Source: Nematostella vectensis
Lineage: Eukaryota; Cnidaria; Anthozoa; Actiniaria; Edwardsiidae
Length of the DNA: 64,000 nt
Assembly: GCF_932526225.1 (NCBI RefSeq)
Contig: NC_064041.1
Span: 14,230,951-14,294,950 of the forward strand
Direction of reading: 5' to 3'
The position numbers and the translations under genes were made by a program. This document shows positions 9,899 through 20,176 of this stretch, piece after piece. The notes under the pieces are model-generated. The model ran no database searches. It had not been told where the DNA came from and was given only the letters and a program-made list of their open reading frames with translations. The stretch's first letter is position 1. Each line of letters begins with the position of its first letter.

Positions 9899-12502
9899 CT
9901 AGTTGACCCAGCCATATGGAAACAGGCCATGCCCTAACCAGAGGTCACATTCTCTATCCAAATACGAACGCGCAAAGTCCAGTCCGCCGTCGGTGAAAAG
10001 AGCGGTCACCTCAGGATAGGGCTTCCAGCCTGAGCTCTCAACCTTATTGCTATGGATAAATCTACCAAGCTCCCTTCTTAAATTGACCATGAATCTCTTA
10101 TCTCTGGCAGATGGCGAATAGCCGAACGCTTCAGGGAAACCGAAAAACGCCAATAGATCCCACATGTGAAAGGCGTAAGCACTGGTCTTGTCTCCCACAA
10201 GCGTGACTGGCTTACTAGGCCAGTTGGTCACCACGTAACGATAGACACTACGCAGTCCGGTGGACGCGCCAACGGCAAGCACACGTGTTGGGCACGTGAC
10301 TCGGATATCCGTGACGATATTAGCGTACGAAAGCCGCGGATGTTTGTGTTCAACCAGGTACATTGAAAATACTTTCTCGATTTCGGCATCACTCAGGAAT
10401 CTTGAGAGCCTCTCGCTGGCGTATCTCTTGAAGTCACTCAGGTCTGCCTTTGTGTTGAAGAGCTTTCCGGGAAGGTAGTCTATCTCCTGAGCTGTTGTGC
10501 CTAAAATGATGGGTACATCGTTGATTCTCCTACCGGAAGACAACGCAATAAATGGTGGGTATGGTACCACATGCCCATCGACTGTTGCCAAGGCACCGCT
10601 GAAAAATCCCGGAGTCGGAAGATCGGTCAGGTCTGGCATACTCCAGTAAGGGTATACATTCCACGGGCTCTTCTGTATAATTCTAGCTACATTAGAACGG
10701 TAGAGGCACTCACGCGTAGAAGCAAGGCTGTCATGGGCACAGCCCATACGTTCGACAAAAACCTTGTTGTCACTAGAAGCATCATTGGCTGATTTACTGA
10801 ATACAGGGGATGCACTCATAAGGATAGCACCGTGAAAGAGTCCATTAGCTAGCGGGGACACTAACAAAGCAAGGGAGGAAGTGGCACCAGAACTTTGACC
10901 AAGAAGTATAACCCGATCGGGATCTCCACCGAAACGTGCAATATTTGTATGAATCCACGACAACGCCATAATTTGATCCATGAATCCGTAATTTCCAGAC
11001 GTATTGCTTTTGGAGCCGTCTGAGAGAGCGTCTAGGCTCAGAAATCCAAACGCGTTAAGTCTGTAGTTGAAAGAAATGCCGACAACACCCAAGTTACTCA
11101 CAAATTCCGGGGTCGGATGAATCCCCCTATCGTGTCCAGATCCGTAAGTCAAGTCGCCTCCATGAATAAATACAAGTACAGGCTGCTTGATATCTACACT
11201 TGGCGTCCAAACATTTAAATAAAGGCAATCTTCGCTGCCGATGACTTGATCTTCGCTGTTTAACTGAGGGCAAACTTTACCGTAAAAAGCAGCATTAAAA
11301 GTACCTTGCCAGCAGTGATTATGCCCACATGGGAAAGGTGGTTTCCATCGCATGTCATTTATAGGGGGCTTGGCGTAGGGAATCCCCTTGAACACCCAAG
11401 CATTTGAATTCCTAGTACCTCGTATTGTTCCACCATCAGTGGCTATAAGAATTGAAGAATCTTCGTCGTTATTTTCATCATTTTCAGAGCTCTTCCCTCG
11501 TATCAGTAACGCAATAAGGACGGCGATGAAGATGACAGTTGATAGGATGAGCACAACGATTATTATGTTGCGAACCTGATACCAAAAAAGCTTAACATTA
11601 ATAAGGGAAGGGTCATTATTTATCGGGGGGGGGGGGGCGGATGCTAAGTTAAGTTTAATTAAGTTTAATTTTTTTTCTGGTGCATTCTTAGAATTAGTAT
11701 AAGAAGGTAGTATAATTTCGGCATTTAGAAGGCCTAAAAATCTCAAAGACATCCTTGCGCCTTCTAAATTCAAGCAACGTGCGGCCACTGAAATCAGTAA
11801 CCAAGAGAATAATAGTGGTTGTTTTAAATGCGGGAAGAAATGTGATCTCTGTAGCAGTTATTTTGTTCAATCACGACATTTCATTAGCGCTGCAACTGGC
11901 AAGAAATACTTTATAAGGCAACGTGTTTCTTGTAATTCTAAGAATGCAATTTACCTAGCAACCTGTCGGAAATGTAATTTACAATACGTGGGTTCCTGCA
12001 CTACGGAATTCAAGGTGCACTTTCGCAATCATAAGTCCAGTATGAGAACCAACAAGAAAACATGTGAAGTCGCCAAGCATTTCAACCGCAGCGAGCATAA
12101 TTTGAGTGATTTTGACTTCATTGTAATTGAAACAATAGCTAGGCAGGATCTGATTGGTCTAGACAGTGTTCTTCCCAATAGAGAAGCGTACTGGATGATG
12201 CAATTATTTACTTTGGCTCCCCATGGTCTAAATAAACGCAGGGAGTATAAGTCGAAAAATCGAATTATTTCAATAACACATAGCTTTATCAACAATTTGT
12301 AATCGCCGTTAAAATGGTGTAATTTAAGTACACTATATTTAAAGAATTCACAAGTTGTAAGTATATAAGGATGTAGTTTTTTACCCATTGCATTTTTTAG
12401 CTTTTTAACTTATTTTATACTGAAGAAGGCCGAAGGGCCGAAACGTTTAGTAAATTTTTAATAATGTCTAAAAGTTGGGAATCGTAGCCTCTTTCTTCAC
12501 AC

Positions 12503-12548
<46 letters not shown>

Positions 12549-12648
12549 AATTGAATTTGCTTATTTGGAGTCGTACACTTACTTTTTTAGAAGCATGGTG
12601 CTTTTCGATTTGTATTTCGTCTAGCTCTTCGTTGACCAACGAGCTCAT
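9899..12648 (-). CDS. Membrane-anchored carboxylesterase/cholinesterase-like protein, copy A
   Basis: Two exons: 12648-12583 (22 codons, donor GTAAGT) and 11575-9899 (acceptor TATCAG), phase 0, giving 580 residues. A short acidic N-terminus is followed by a hydrophobic segment (~25-46) and then the esterase domain, which suggests a type II single-pass protein with the domain outside the cell, as in neurotactin-like proteins. Visible motifs: EDCLYLNVW (~137-145), oxyanion HGG (~160), nucleophile GQSSG (Ser ~250; Glu is usual in place of Gln), candidate acid Glu in TAQE (~386), His in AFHMWD (~492). All three triad residues are present, so catalysis is possible, but the substrate is unknown. 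The intron carries a Penelope-like fragment replacing ~1.4 kb seen in units 2 and 3. The frame is intact. Confidence 0.88.
11655..12546 (+). mobile_element. 5'-truncated Penelope-like element with GIY-YIG domain
   Basis: Plus-strand open frame from about 11700 to 12302. It holds the cysteine-rich linker (CFKCGKKCDLC near 11820) and a GIY-YIG-type endonuclease core (AIYLATC...LQYVGS, conserved FRNH and LNKRREY), then a 3' tail with two GGCC arms around GAAG (12427-12438) and a (TA)n run (12512-12546). The reverse transcriptase part is missing. The insertion sits in the carboxylesterase intron in opposite orientation and replaces about 1.4 kb of the sequence found in units 2 and 3, so it is younger than the duplication. 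Complex rearrangements are known for Penelope insertions. Confidence 0.8.
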
Positions 12649-13497
12649 TTTGGAACAAATAGAAAGTCGTCTTGGTAGCAGTTATATTCGGGTATCTGTC
12701 ACCAAATTCGCTCGAATTTCGACTTCATCAACAACTGCGACCTTATTCTTTGACTTGTAACCGACAATACTCGTATGCCTGTAGTAACCTAGATAGAAAG
12801 AAAGCAGCCCTTGACCTAAAAGCTCTTCGTAAGTTGTCAAGCGCTTGGTGCCAACAATAAACTGCGATTACGGTGAGGCATTTCGGATGGTCATACCATT
12901 ACGTCATCCCTCGAGAAAGTCCACAGGCATCCCAAACAATTGACTCATACCCAGTCTCTAAAAAAGGGGGGGAGAGGAGTTTCTGTATAGTAACTGCGGA
13001 AATAGGTAGCCGAAATAATTTATTTTTGATTCCTTACTCCCGCCCCTACTACCATGAGCATTGAGGCTACCTCCTTAGTTAATAGTGTCGAGCGAAACGT
13101 ATGACGGCACGAAAGTTCCCTATCTGCCTCCATTCTCCGTGTGGATCATACTCTTCGTTGGCTTTTTCCTATATCCGACAGAAACAGTTGCAGTGCATGA
13201 TGCAGCAGATTTGATTGACAAGGCAGACTCATAGGGTCCTGGGCGAGATAGTTTATTCGGATTGCCTTTGACGCAGCCGGAAATAATGCAGGCTACCATA
13301 CCTCAGTTCTGGGGGTACTCCCTTGTGATTACCCATAACCCATTGCGCAAATTCCAAATTTTAGCAGGGTTAAGTTTAGACAGGGTTCAAGCCTCATGTA
13401 GCCATTTTTAAACTTTTAAAAAAGTTATCACACATTCGTCTTTCAGGTCTTGACTGTGAAGGAGATAGAATGAGTGGGATTCTTGTTTATCAACTTC
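12649..13497. other. 5' flank of carboxylesterase copy A, non-coding
   Basis: Sequence between exon 1 of the esterase and the minisatellite, conserved at 33672-34574 and 58496-59382. It probably holds the esterase promoter, but I see no clear TATA box. An open frame continues upstream of the first ATG in unit 2 and is probably 5' UTR. A poly-G run (~12966) varies in length between units. Confidence 0.5.
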
Positions 13498-16400
13498 TAT
13501 ATGACCGGTCCCTAAAGTGTGGTCGATTCCTAATATATGACCGGTCCCTAAAGTGTGGTCGATCCCTAATATATGACCGGTCCCTAAAGTGTGGTCGATT
13601 CCTAATATATGACCGGTCCCTAAAGTGTGGTCGATCCCTAATATATGACCGGTCCCTAAAGTGTGGTCGATCCCTAATATATGACCGGTCCCTAAAGTGT
13701 GGTCGATCCCTAATATATGACCGGTCCCTAAAGTGTGGTCGATTCCTAATATATGACCGGTCCCTAAAGTGTGGTCGATCCTTAATATATGACCAGTCCC
13801 TAATATATGACCGGTCCCTAAAGTGTGGTCGATCCCTAATATATGACCGGTCCCTAAAGTGTGGTCGATTCCTAATATATGACCGGTCCCTAAAGTGTGG
13901 TCGATTCCTAATATATGACCGGTCCCTAAAGTGTGGTCGATTCCTAATATATGACCGGTCCCTAAAGTGTGGTCGATTCCTAATGTATGACCGGTCCCTA
14001 AAGTGTGGTCGATTCCTAATATATGACCGGTCCCTAAAGTGTGGTCGATTCCTAATATATGACCGATCCCTAAAGTGTGGTCGATTCCTAATATATGACC
14101 GGTCCCTAAAGTGTGGTCGATCCCTAATATATGACTGATCCCTAAAGTGTGGTCGATTCCTAATATATGACCGGTCCCTAAAGTGTGGTCGATTCCTAAT
14201 ATATGACCGGTCCCTAAAGTGTGGTCGATCCCTAATGTATGACCGGTCCCTAAAGTGTGGTCGATTCCTAATATATGACCGGTCCCTAAAGTGTGGTCGA
14301 TTCCTAATATATATGACCGGTCCCTAAAGTGTGGTCGATTCCTAATATATATGACCGGTCCCTAAAGTGTGGTCGATTCCTAATATATGACCGGTCCCTA
14401 AAGTGTGGTCAATTCCTAATATATGACCGGTCCCTAAAGTGTGGTCGATTCCTAATATATATGACCGGTCCCTAAAGTGTGGTCGATCCCTAATATATGA
14501 CCGGTCCCTAAAGTGTGGTCGATTCCTAATATATATGACCGGTCCCTAAAGTGTGGTCGATTCCTAATATATGACCGGTCCCTAAAGTGTGGTCGATTCC
14601 TAATATATATGACCGATCCCTAATGTATGACCGGTCCCTAAAGTGTGGTCGATCCCTAATGTATGACCGGTCCCTAAAATGTGGTCGATCCCTAATGTAT
14701 GACCGGTCCCTAAAGTGTGGTCGATCCCTAATATATGACCGATCCCTAAAGTGTGGTCGATCCCTAATATATGACCGGTCCCTAAAGTGTGGTCGATCCC
14801 TAATATATGACCGGTCCCTAAAGTGTGGTCGATCCCTAATATATGACCGATCCCTAAAGTGTGGTCGATCCCTAATATATGACCGATCCCTAAAGTGTGG
14901 TCGATTCCTAATATATGACCGATCCCTAAAGCGTGGTCGATCCCTAATATATGACTGATCCCTAAAGTGTGGTCGATTCCTAATATATGACCGGTCCCTA
15001 AAGTGTGGTCGATTCCTAATATATATGACCGGTCCCTAAAGTGTGGTCGATCCCTAATATATGACCGGTCCCTAAAGTGTGGTCGATTCCTAATATATGA
15101 CCGGTCCCTAAAGTGTGGTCGATTCCTAATATATGACCGGTCCCTAAAGTGTGGTCGATTCCTAATATATATGACCGGTCCCTAAAGTGTGGTCGATCCC
15201 TAATATATGACCGGTCCCTAAAGTGTGGTCGATTCCTAATATATATGACCGGTCCCTAAAGTGTGGTCGATTCCTAATATATGACCGGTCCCTAAAGTGT
15301 GGTCGATTCCTAATATATATGACCGGTCCCTAAAGTGTGGTCGATTCCTAATATATGACCGATCCCTAATGTATGACCGGTCCCTAAAGTGTGGTCGATC
15401 CCTAATGTATGACCGGTCCCTAAAGTGTGGTCGATCCCTAATATATGACCGATCCCTAAAGTGTGGTCGATCCCTAATATATGACCGGTCCCTAAAGTGT
15501 GGTCGATCCCTAATATATGACCGATCCCTAAAGTGTGGTCGATCCCTAATATATGACCGATCCCTAAAGTGTGGTCGATTCCTAATATATGACCGATCCC
15601 TAAAGCGTGGTCGATCCCTAATGTATGACCGGTCCCTAAAGTGTGGTCGATTCCTAATATATGACCGATCCCTAAAGCGTGGTCGATCCCTAATATATGA
15701 CCGATCCCTAAAGTGTGGTCGATTCCTAATATATGACCGATCCCTAAAGCGTGGTCGATCCCTAATGTATGACCGGTCCCTAAAGTGTGGTCGATCCCTA
15801 ATATATGACCGATCCCTAAAGCGTGGTCGATCCCTAATATATGACCGGTCCCTAAAGCGTGGTCGATCCCTAATATATGACCGGTCCCTAAAGTGTGGTC
15901 GATCCCTAATATATGACCGATCCCTAATGTATGACCGGTCCCTGAAGTGTGGTCGATTCCTAATATATGACCGGTCCCTAAAGTGTGGTCGATTCCTAAT
16001 GTATGACCGGTCCCTAAAGTGTGGTCGATCCCTAATATATGACCGATCCCTAATGTATGACCGGTCCCTGAAGTGTGGTCGATTCCTAATATATGACCGG
16101 TCCCTAAAGTGTGGTCGATTCCTAATGTATGACCGGTCCCTAAAGTGTGGTCGATCCCTTATATATGACCGATCCCTAAAGTGTGGTCGATTCCTAATAT
16201 ATGAACGATCCCTAAAGTGTGGTCGATCCCTAATATATGACCGATCCCTAAAGTGTGGTCGATTCCTAATATATGACCGGTCCCTAAAGTGTGGTCGATC
16301 CCTAATATATGACCGATCCCTAAAGTGTGGTCGATCCCTAATATATGACCGGTCCCTAAAGTGTGGTCGATTCCTAATATATGACCGATCCCTAAAGTGT

Positions 16401-16545
16401 GGTCGATCCTTAATATATGACCGATCCCTAAAGTGTGGTCGATTTCTAATGTATGACCGGTCCCTAAAGTGTGGTCAGCCCCTAAGGTGTGGTTAGCCCC
16501 TAAGGTTCGGTCGCTTCCTAAGGCGTGGTCAGCCGCTGAGGTACG
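13498..16545. repeat. 36-bp minisatellite built from two 18-bp halves, copy 1 (~3.0 kb)
   Basis: The unit is TATATGACCGGTCCCTAA followed by AGTGTGGTCGATCCCTAA. The two halves share the pattern ..TG(A/G)(C/T)CG(A/G)TCCCTAA, so the 36-mer looks like a dimer of an 18-bp ancestor. Variants include GGTCGATTC, GACCGATCC, TGTATGA and a +2 form TATATATGA. Only the last few monomers (16476-16545) are of the GGTGTGGTTAGCCCCTAA type that dominates the end of the arrays in units 2 and 3. The long open frame (DRSLKCGRSLIY repeat) is a consequence of the period being a multiple of three. Confidence 0.95.
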
Positions 16546-16630
16546 AACTTTAGAAGCACACTAGCATACACACATTGGCACCAGTCGGGCCAAGACGGGA
16601 CGCTAGCACAGTCTATTACCCGTGCAGTTC

Positions 16631-16693
16631 GGCAACCATCGACAGCTGTTTCGTCCTTATTAGGAATCGTCAGCATGGCATAGCCGGTTTGCC
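16631..16693 (-). ncRNA. Type I hammerhead-ribozyme-like motif
   Basis: On the minus strand: the core CTGACGA (position 7 tolerates any base), stem II TCCT-AATA-AGGA, then CGAAAC, stem III ACA-GC-TGT, and cleavage triplet GTC. Stem I can form from CCAT with ATGG and, beyond a 5'-side internal loop, GGCAA with TTGCC. The innermost stem I pair is G-G rather than G-C, so activity may be weak or lost. It lies in the 16546-16693 block that replaces the whole EGF gene in unit 1. Penelope-like elements and cnidarian retrozymes are known to carry hammerheads with such short stem III, so this is probably a terminal fragment of one. Confidence 0.65.
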
Positions 16694-17071
16694 AAAAATA
16701 GAATATTTGATCATATTTGATAAAACAATATAGGGCAAAAGAGTATAATTTTTTAGGGAAGGAGAAATCTTACTTATTTCTAACTACTGGTTGAAGCGAG
16801 TCATACGTAGGATAGACTCAGAGTTTCGTGGCCAATTGTTGATCAGGCGCGCACTCCCCTATGTCTCAGCCATGTGCATAGTGTTTGTTTTCGTTAGAAA
16901 TAAGTTAAGAATGCGTTTCGCGGTCACAACAGCAAGACAATGGTTGAAGCGTACTACCTACTATGGTATGAGACCTCATGATAAGGCGATGGACGGACAA
17001 AAGACTCGAATGACAACTTTAAACAGATGTGTTTGTCATGCATGTACTGTGTTACGTTTGTTTGTGTTACA

Positions 17072-17433
17072 AAGACGCCTTGTGACGTACGTATGATATA
17101 TGTACTTACGTTTAGCAGGGTGTGGTAGAAAAGACACGCCTTGTGACGTACGTATGATATTGGTACTTACGTTTAGCTGGGTGTGGTAGAAAAGACGCGC
17201 CTTGTGACGTATGATGTATGTACTTACGTTTAGCAGGGTGTGGTAGAAAAGACGCGCCTTGTGACATACGTATGATATATATACTTACGTTTAGCAGGGT
17301 GTGGTAGAAAAGACACGCCTTGTGACGTACGTATGATATTGGTGCTTACGTTTAGCAGGGTGTGGTAGAAAAGACACGCCTTGTGACGTACGTATGATAT
17401 TGGTACTTACGTTTACCAGGGTGTGGTAGAAAA
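17072..17433. repeat. 61-bp tandem repeat, copy 1 (~6 units)
   Basis: The unit runs CGCCTTGTGACGTACGTATG, then GATATTGGTACTTACGTTTA, then GCAGGGTGTGGTAGAAAAGA plus one base. Units differ by few bases. Each carries on the minus strand a good splice-donor-like CGTAAGTA, and on the plus strand TGACGTACGTA and TGTGGT. The array lies just upstream of the last exon of the uncharacterised minus-strand gene. Confidence 0.9.
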
Positions 17434-17525
17434 TGGGTATTAAATGTTTTTGTTTTTCAACTCCTTGTAGCTGAAGCACCTGGAGGAGTGTATTTTTGCT
17501 CATTTTGCCCACACTTTCACGAGAA

Positions 17526-19864
17526 TCATGCACTTTTTTGCCAGACTTGCAGAGGTCTAGTCTCGCATCGACATCGAAGCTGTTCAAACTCTCCATCAGT
17601 ACAAGTACCTGGAATAATAATTATGGATGGGTTAAGTTCAACAAATAAGTTAACTCGAAATGATAAGCAAAAAAAACATATACTGCAATGATTAAAATGG
17701 GTACTTATTTGATTTTCTGTGACTCTTGGGGGCGCTTATCAAAGAGGGAGCGCTTATTGAATTCTCAGTGGAGTGCCCCCCCCCCTTGGACAAAAAATTG
17801 GTACACTACTGCTTTCAGGTGTTTTTGTTTGGTGGTGGGTGGCTCTTATTTGGGAGAGGGCACTTATTTAAGGGAGGGGGCTATGTTTTAATCTAAGGGT
17901 ATACAGAGTAAACATACCAACAACAGGAAGCCCAGCTTTGGTCATTTTTACTTTGTTGAGCTTGGTGAGGTCCCTGACTTCTCGATCCCTGATGGTGTGG
18001 TATGGGATATACTGAACAGGAATAGCATAAGGCTTTTTGTCTCTGCATTCGTCAGATACCATGAACACTAGGACGTGGGTGGCACATTGCCTTTTTTTTA
18101 AGAGGTTCTTCAGGAACTGATCATAGTCTCCAGCCTTTTTTCACAAGCTGGCAACATCCTGGGAGGCTTTTTTTCCTTGTTGGATTCCAGACTCTCTTTC
18201 AAATCTTTGGACATGCTAAGAAGAGGGTCCAGACAGTTCAACATTTCTTTTGTTACTTCTCTAAAGCGAGTTGCCTGCTCTAAAAGCGTGTTAAACTCAA
18301 CAATTTCCCAGTTGAGTGACATCAACTTCTCAGTCTTTGTGTTGGGGGGATCAAATTTCTTTCTGAAGAGTTGAACAGCCTTGGCAAGCCCATAATAGAG
18401 AAACAGGATGTTGTTATTTAGCTCATTGTTAACAGCCACTACTGGGTCCCTTAACTCTTTCCCACACAATTTGTGGACACTAAGAGCTTGCGATACATGG
18501 AGTCGGTCATCATACAGTCCCTGTAGGGTTTCAAGTGCTCCATCAACATCACCATTCCATACTTTTAATAATGACTCTTGTAAGGCTTCCTTCACATCAG
18601 TCCCATCAGTCTTTATCCAAAATTGTTAAAAAAACACACAATGGAATAATTAATTAAAACTTAAAAACAAAGTTTACCAATATCTGCAATCAACCTCAGC
18701 ACTTCAACATACCAGTTCAGTAACCCTGCTCTGATATGGCTTAAACCCTCCTGTTAAAGCAACCTTATACAAATCATCCATGATGGTTCTATTTATTTAA
18801 GTGTGGGGAAGGGGTGTTAACAAAATATTACCAACCTCCCACCATGAAACTGCACCCCTACCCCCTAGCCGTAAATTAAATTCCCCCTCAATCCTTCTAT
18901 ATGTTGGTCTCACCTGTATTTCTGGCTTAGAAGAGAAGTCACTCTTAGCAATGGCATTCAGTTGGGCTTGTTTGCTTCTGCATGGTATGTTGGGTTTGGC
19001 CTGCAAAATGATAAATTTTATAAACTCTACAGCTGTAACTAATTGAAAATACAACCTTCCCCTTCAAACAACTTATCGTCTTTTGTCTTTGATCTGTGCA
19101 TTTTTTTACCTTTGAGGGATCACCAATGTCTTTCTTGTCACAGCCATTCCACATAGGGCCACGAAACAAGCGCTTAAACTTTCCACCACCAAACTCTGCC
19201 TCCATTGTGTCTAGCCATATTTTATAGTCAGGGGACACATATATCTGAAATAATACAATTATCGTAACCAAAATATAAATATTTGATTTGATTTTCAATG
19301 TTTACATTTGAGATCCACTGACACAACAAGCAATATTAATTTGTAATGCTTGACTCAAATACAGTCAAATGCTCTCTTAGCGACCAGCTCTCAAATACGT
19401 GATAACATTTCAAATTCCCATTTGGATAATTTTCAGTCAAACTCTTTAAATAAAAAGCTGTTGAAAGTGAGTACTTAACAGTCACTGAGGTGGTCGCTTA
19501 GAGAGCTCAGACTGTACATTAAATAGGTTATAATAATTACCTGTGCTATATGTGTACAACTGAAAAACTCAATGCGGTACTGGATCATTCCAAATGGCAT
19601 CCTATCTAGCTGCAAGGATCGGTTAACCCCATGAAGGTACTGGCACCATTTGTAAACCAAGTTGGGTTTGCCTTGCATTTGGAGATTCTTCATGACATTA
19701 ATGGAAAACGTTCCAAAATCCTTTGGATGTGTGCGTATGCCGCAAGCCTTTGCTAACTCAAGATATAATGCATCCAGAATGGTCCCCTGAAAGACTTTAC
19801 TTGCATGCCTAAACAGACCAAGGAGGAGTGTGTGTGCATCCACAATGCCAAGGGCGGAGACAAG
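17526..19864 (-). pseudogene. Uncharacterised SANT-like gene, exons downstream of the Gypsy insertion, copy 1
   Basis: Exon blocks by GT-AG rule: 19864-19541 (continues the split exon, VSALGIVDAHTLLLGLF), 19244-19110 (YKIWLDTMEAEFGGGKFKR), 19000-18914, 18750-18678, 18610-17918 and 17608-17526 (ends TRPLQVWQKSA, stop). The first junctions are in phase. The 18678/18610 junction does not phase as I read it, and a short A-run near 18135-18141 shifts the frame in the fifth exon. With the Gypsy insertion and the in-frame TAA upstream, the gene is probably dead. I recognise no domain in these exons. A host gene or a domesticated or transposon-derived gene are both possible. Confidence 0.65.
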
Positions 19865-20002
19865 TGTAGTAAGACGTTTACTGTGTCTAAGATACTCTAA
19901 GGTGCTACCATACAATCGTAGTCCGATCGCTCTAGGAGGCCGCCATCTTACTTCGCCCCAGTCCCCCTAGTCCCTCTGCTACTACAGGTAGCCCAATACT
20001 AC
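19865..20002 (-). repeat. Gypsy 3' LTR, copy B (138 bp)
   Basis: Same LTR as 3425-3563. On the minus strand a purine-rich GGAAGAAG lies just before its start, in the position of a polypurine tract. It is followed by ACAAG (plus-strand 19860-19864), the target duplication. Confidence 0.88.
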
Positions 20003-20176
20003 TTCTTCCATTTGAACAGTAACCTAACATACAAACGTGTAACTTATGGTCTACTTCTAAATTTACCTATACAAGTAAATATTCTAACATTGTTCTAATG
20101 GTAACTAACAGCAGTCATTGTCAATCAGTATTCTTCAATGTATCTGCAAGGTCTGCGGCGCACTCTCTCTGATCGC

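Noticed and set aside
10166-10792. Several plus-strand frames opposite the carboxylesterase
   Set aside because: They are shadows of a well-supported minus-strand gene.
13470-16496. Very long open frames with a 12-residue repeat (DRSLKCGRSLIY), and TLGADH/TLGANH repeats on the other strand
   Set aside because: The repeat periods (18 and 36 bp) are multiples of three, so any stop-free unit gives a long open frame in some frame on either strand. Frames break wherever a +2 variant occurs, and array length is not conserved.
13498-16545. CRISPR-like array of regularly spaced repeats
   Set aside because: There are no unique spacers, all units are near-identical, the genome is eukaryotic and there are no cas genes. 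It is a minisatellite.
17488-17691. Cys/His-rich plus-strand frame (CSFCPHFHENHALFCQTC)
   Set aside because: It looks like a zinc finger, but it is antisense to the last exon of the uncharacterised minus-strand gene, which phases correctly with its neighbour and ends in a stop.
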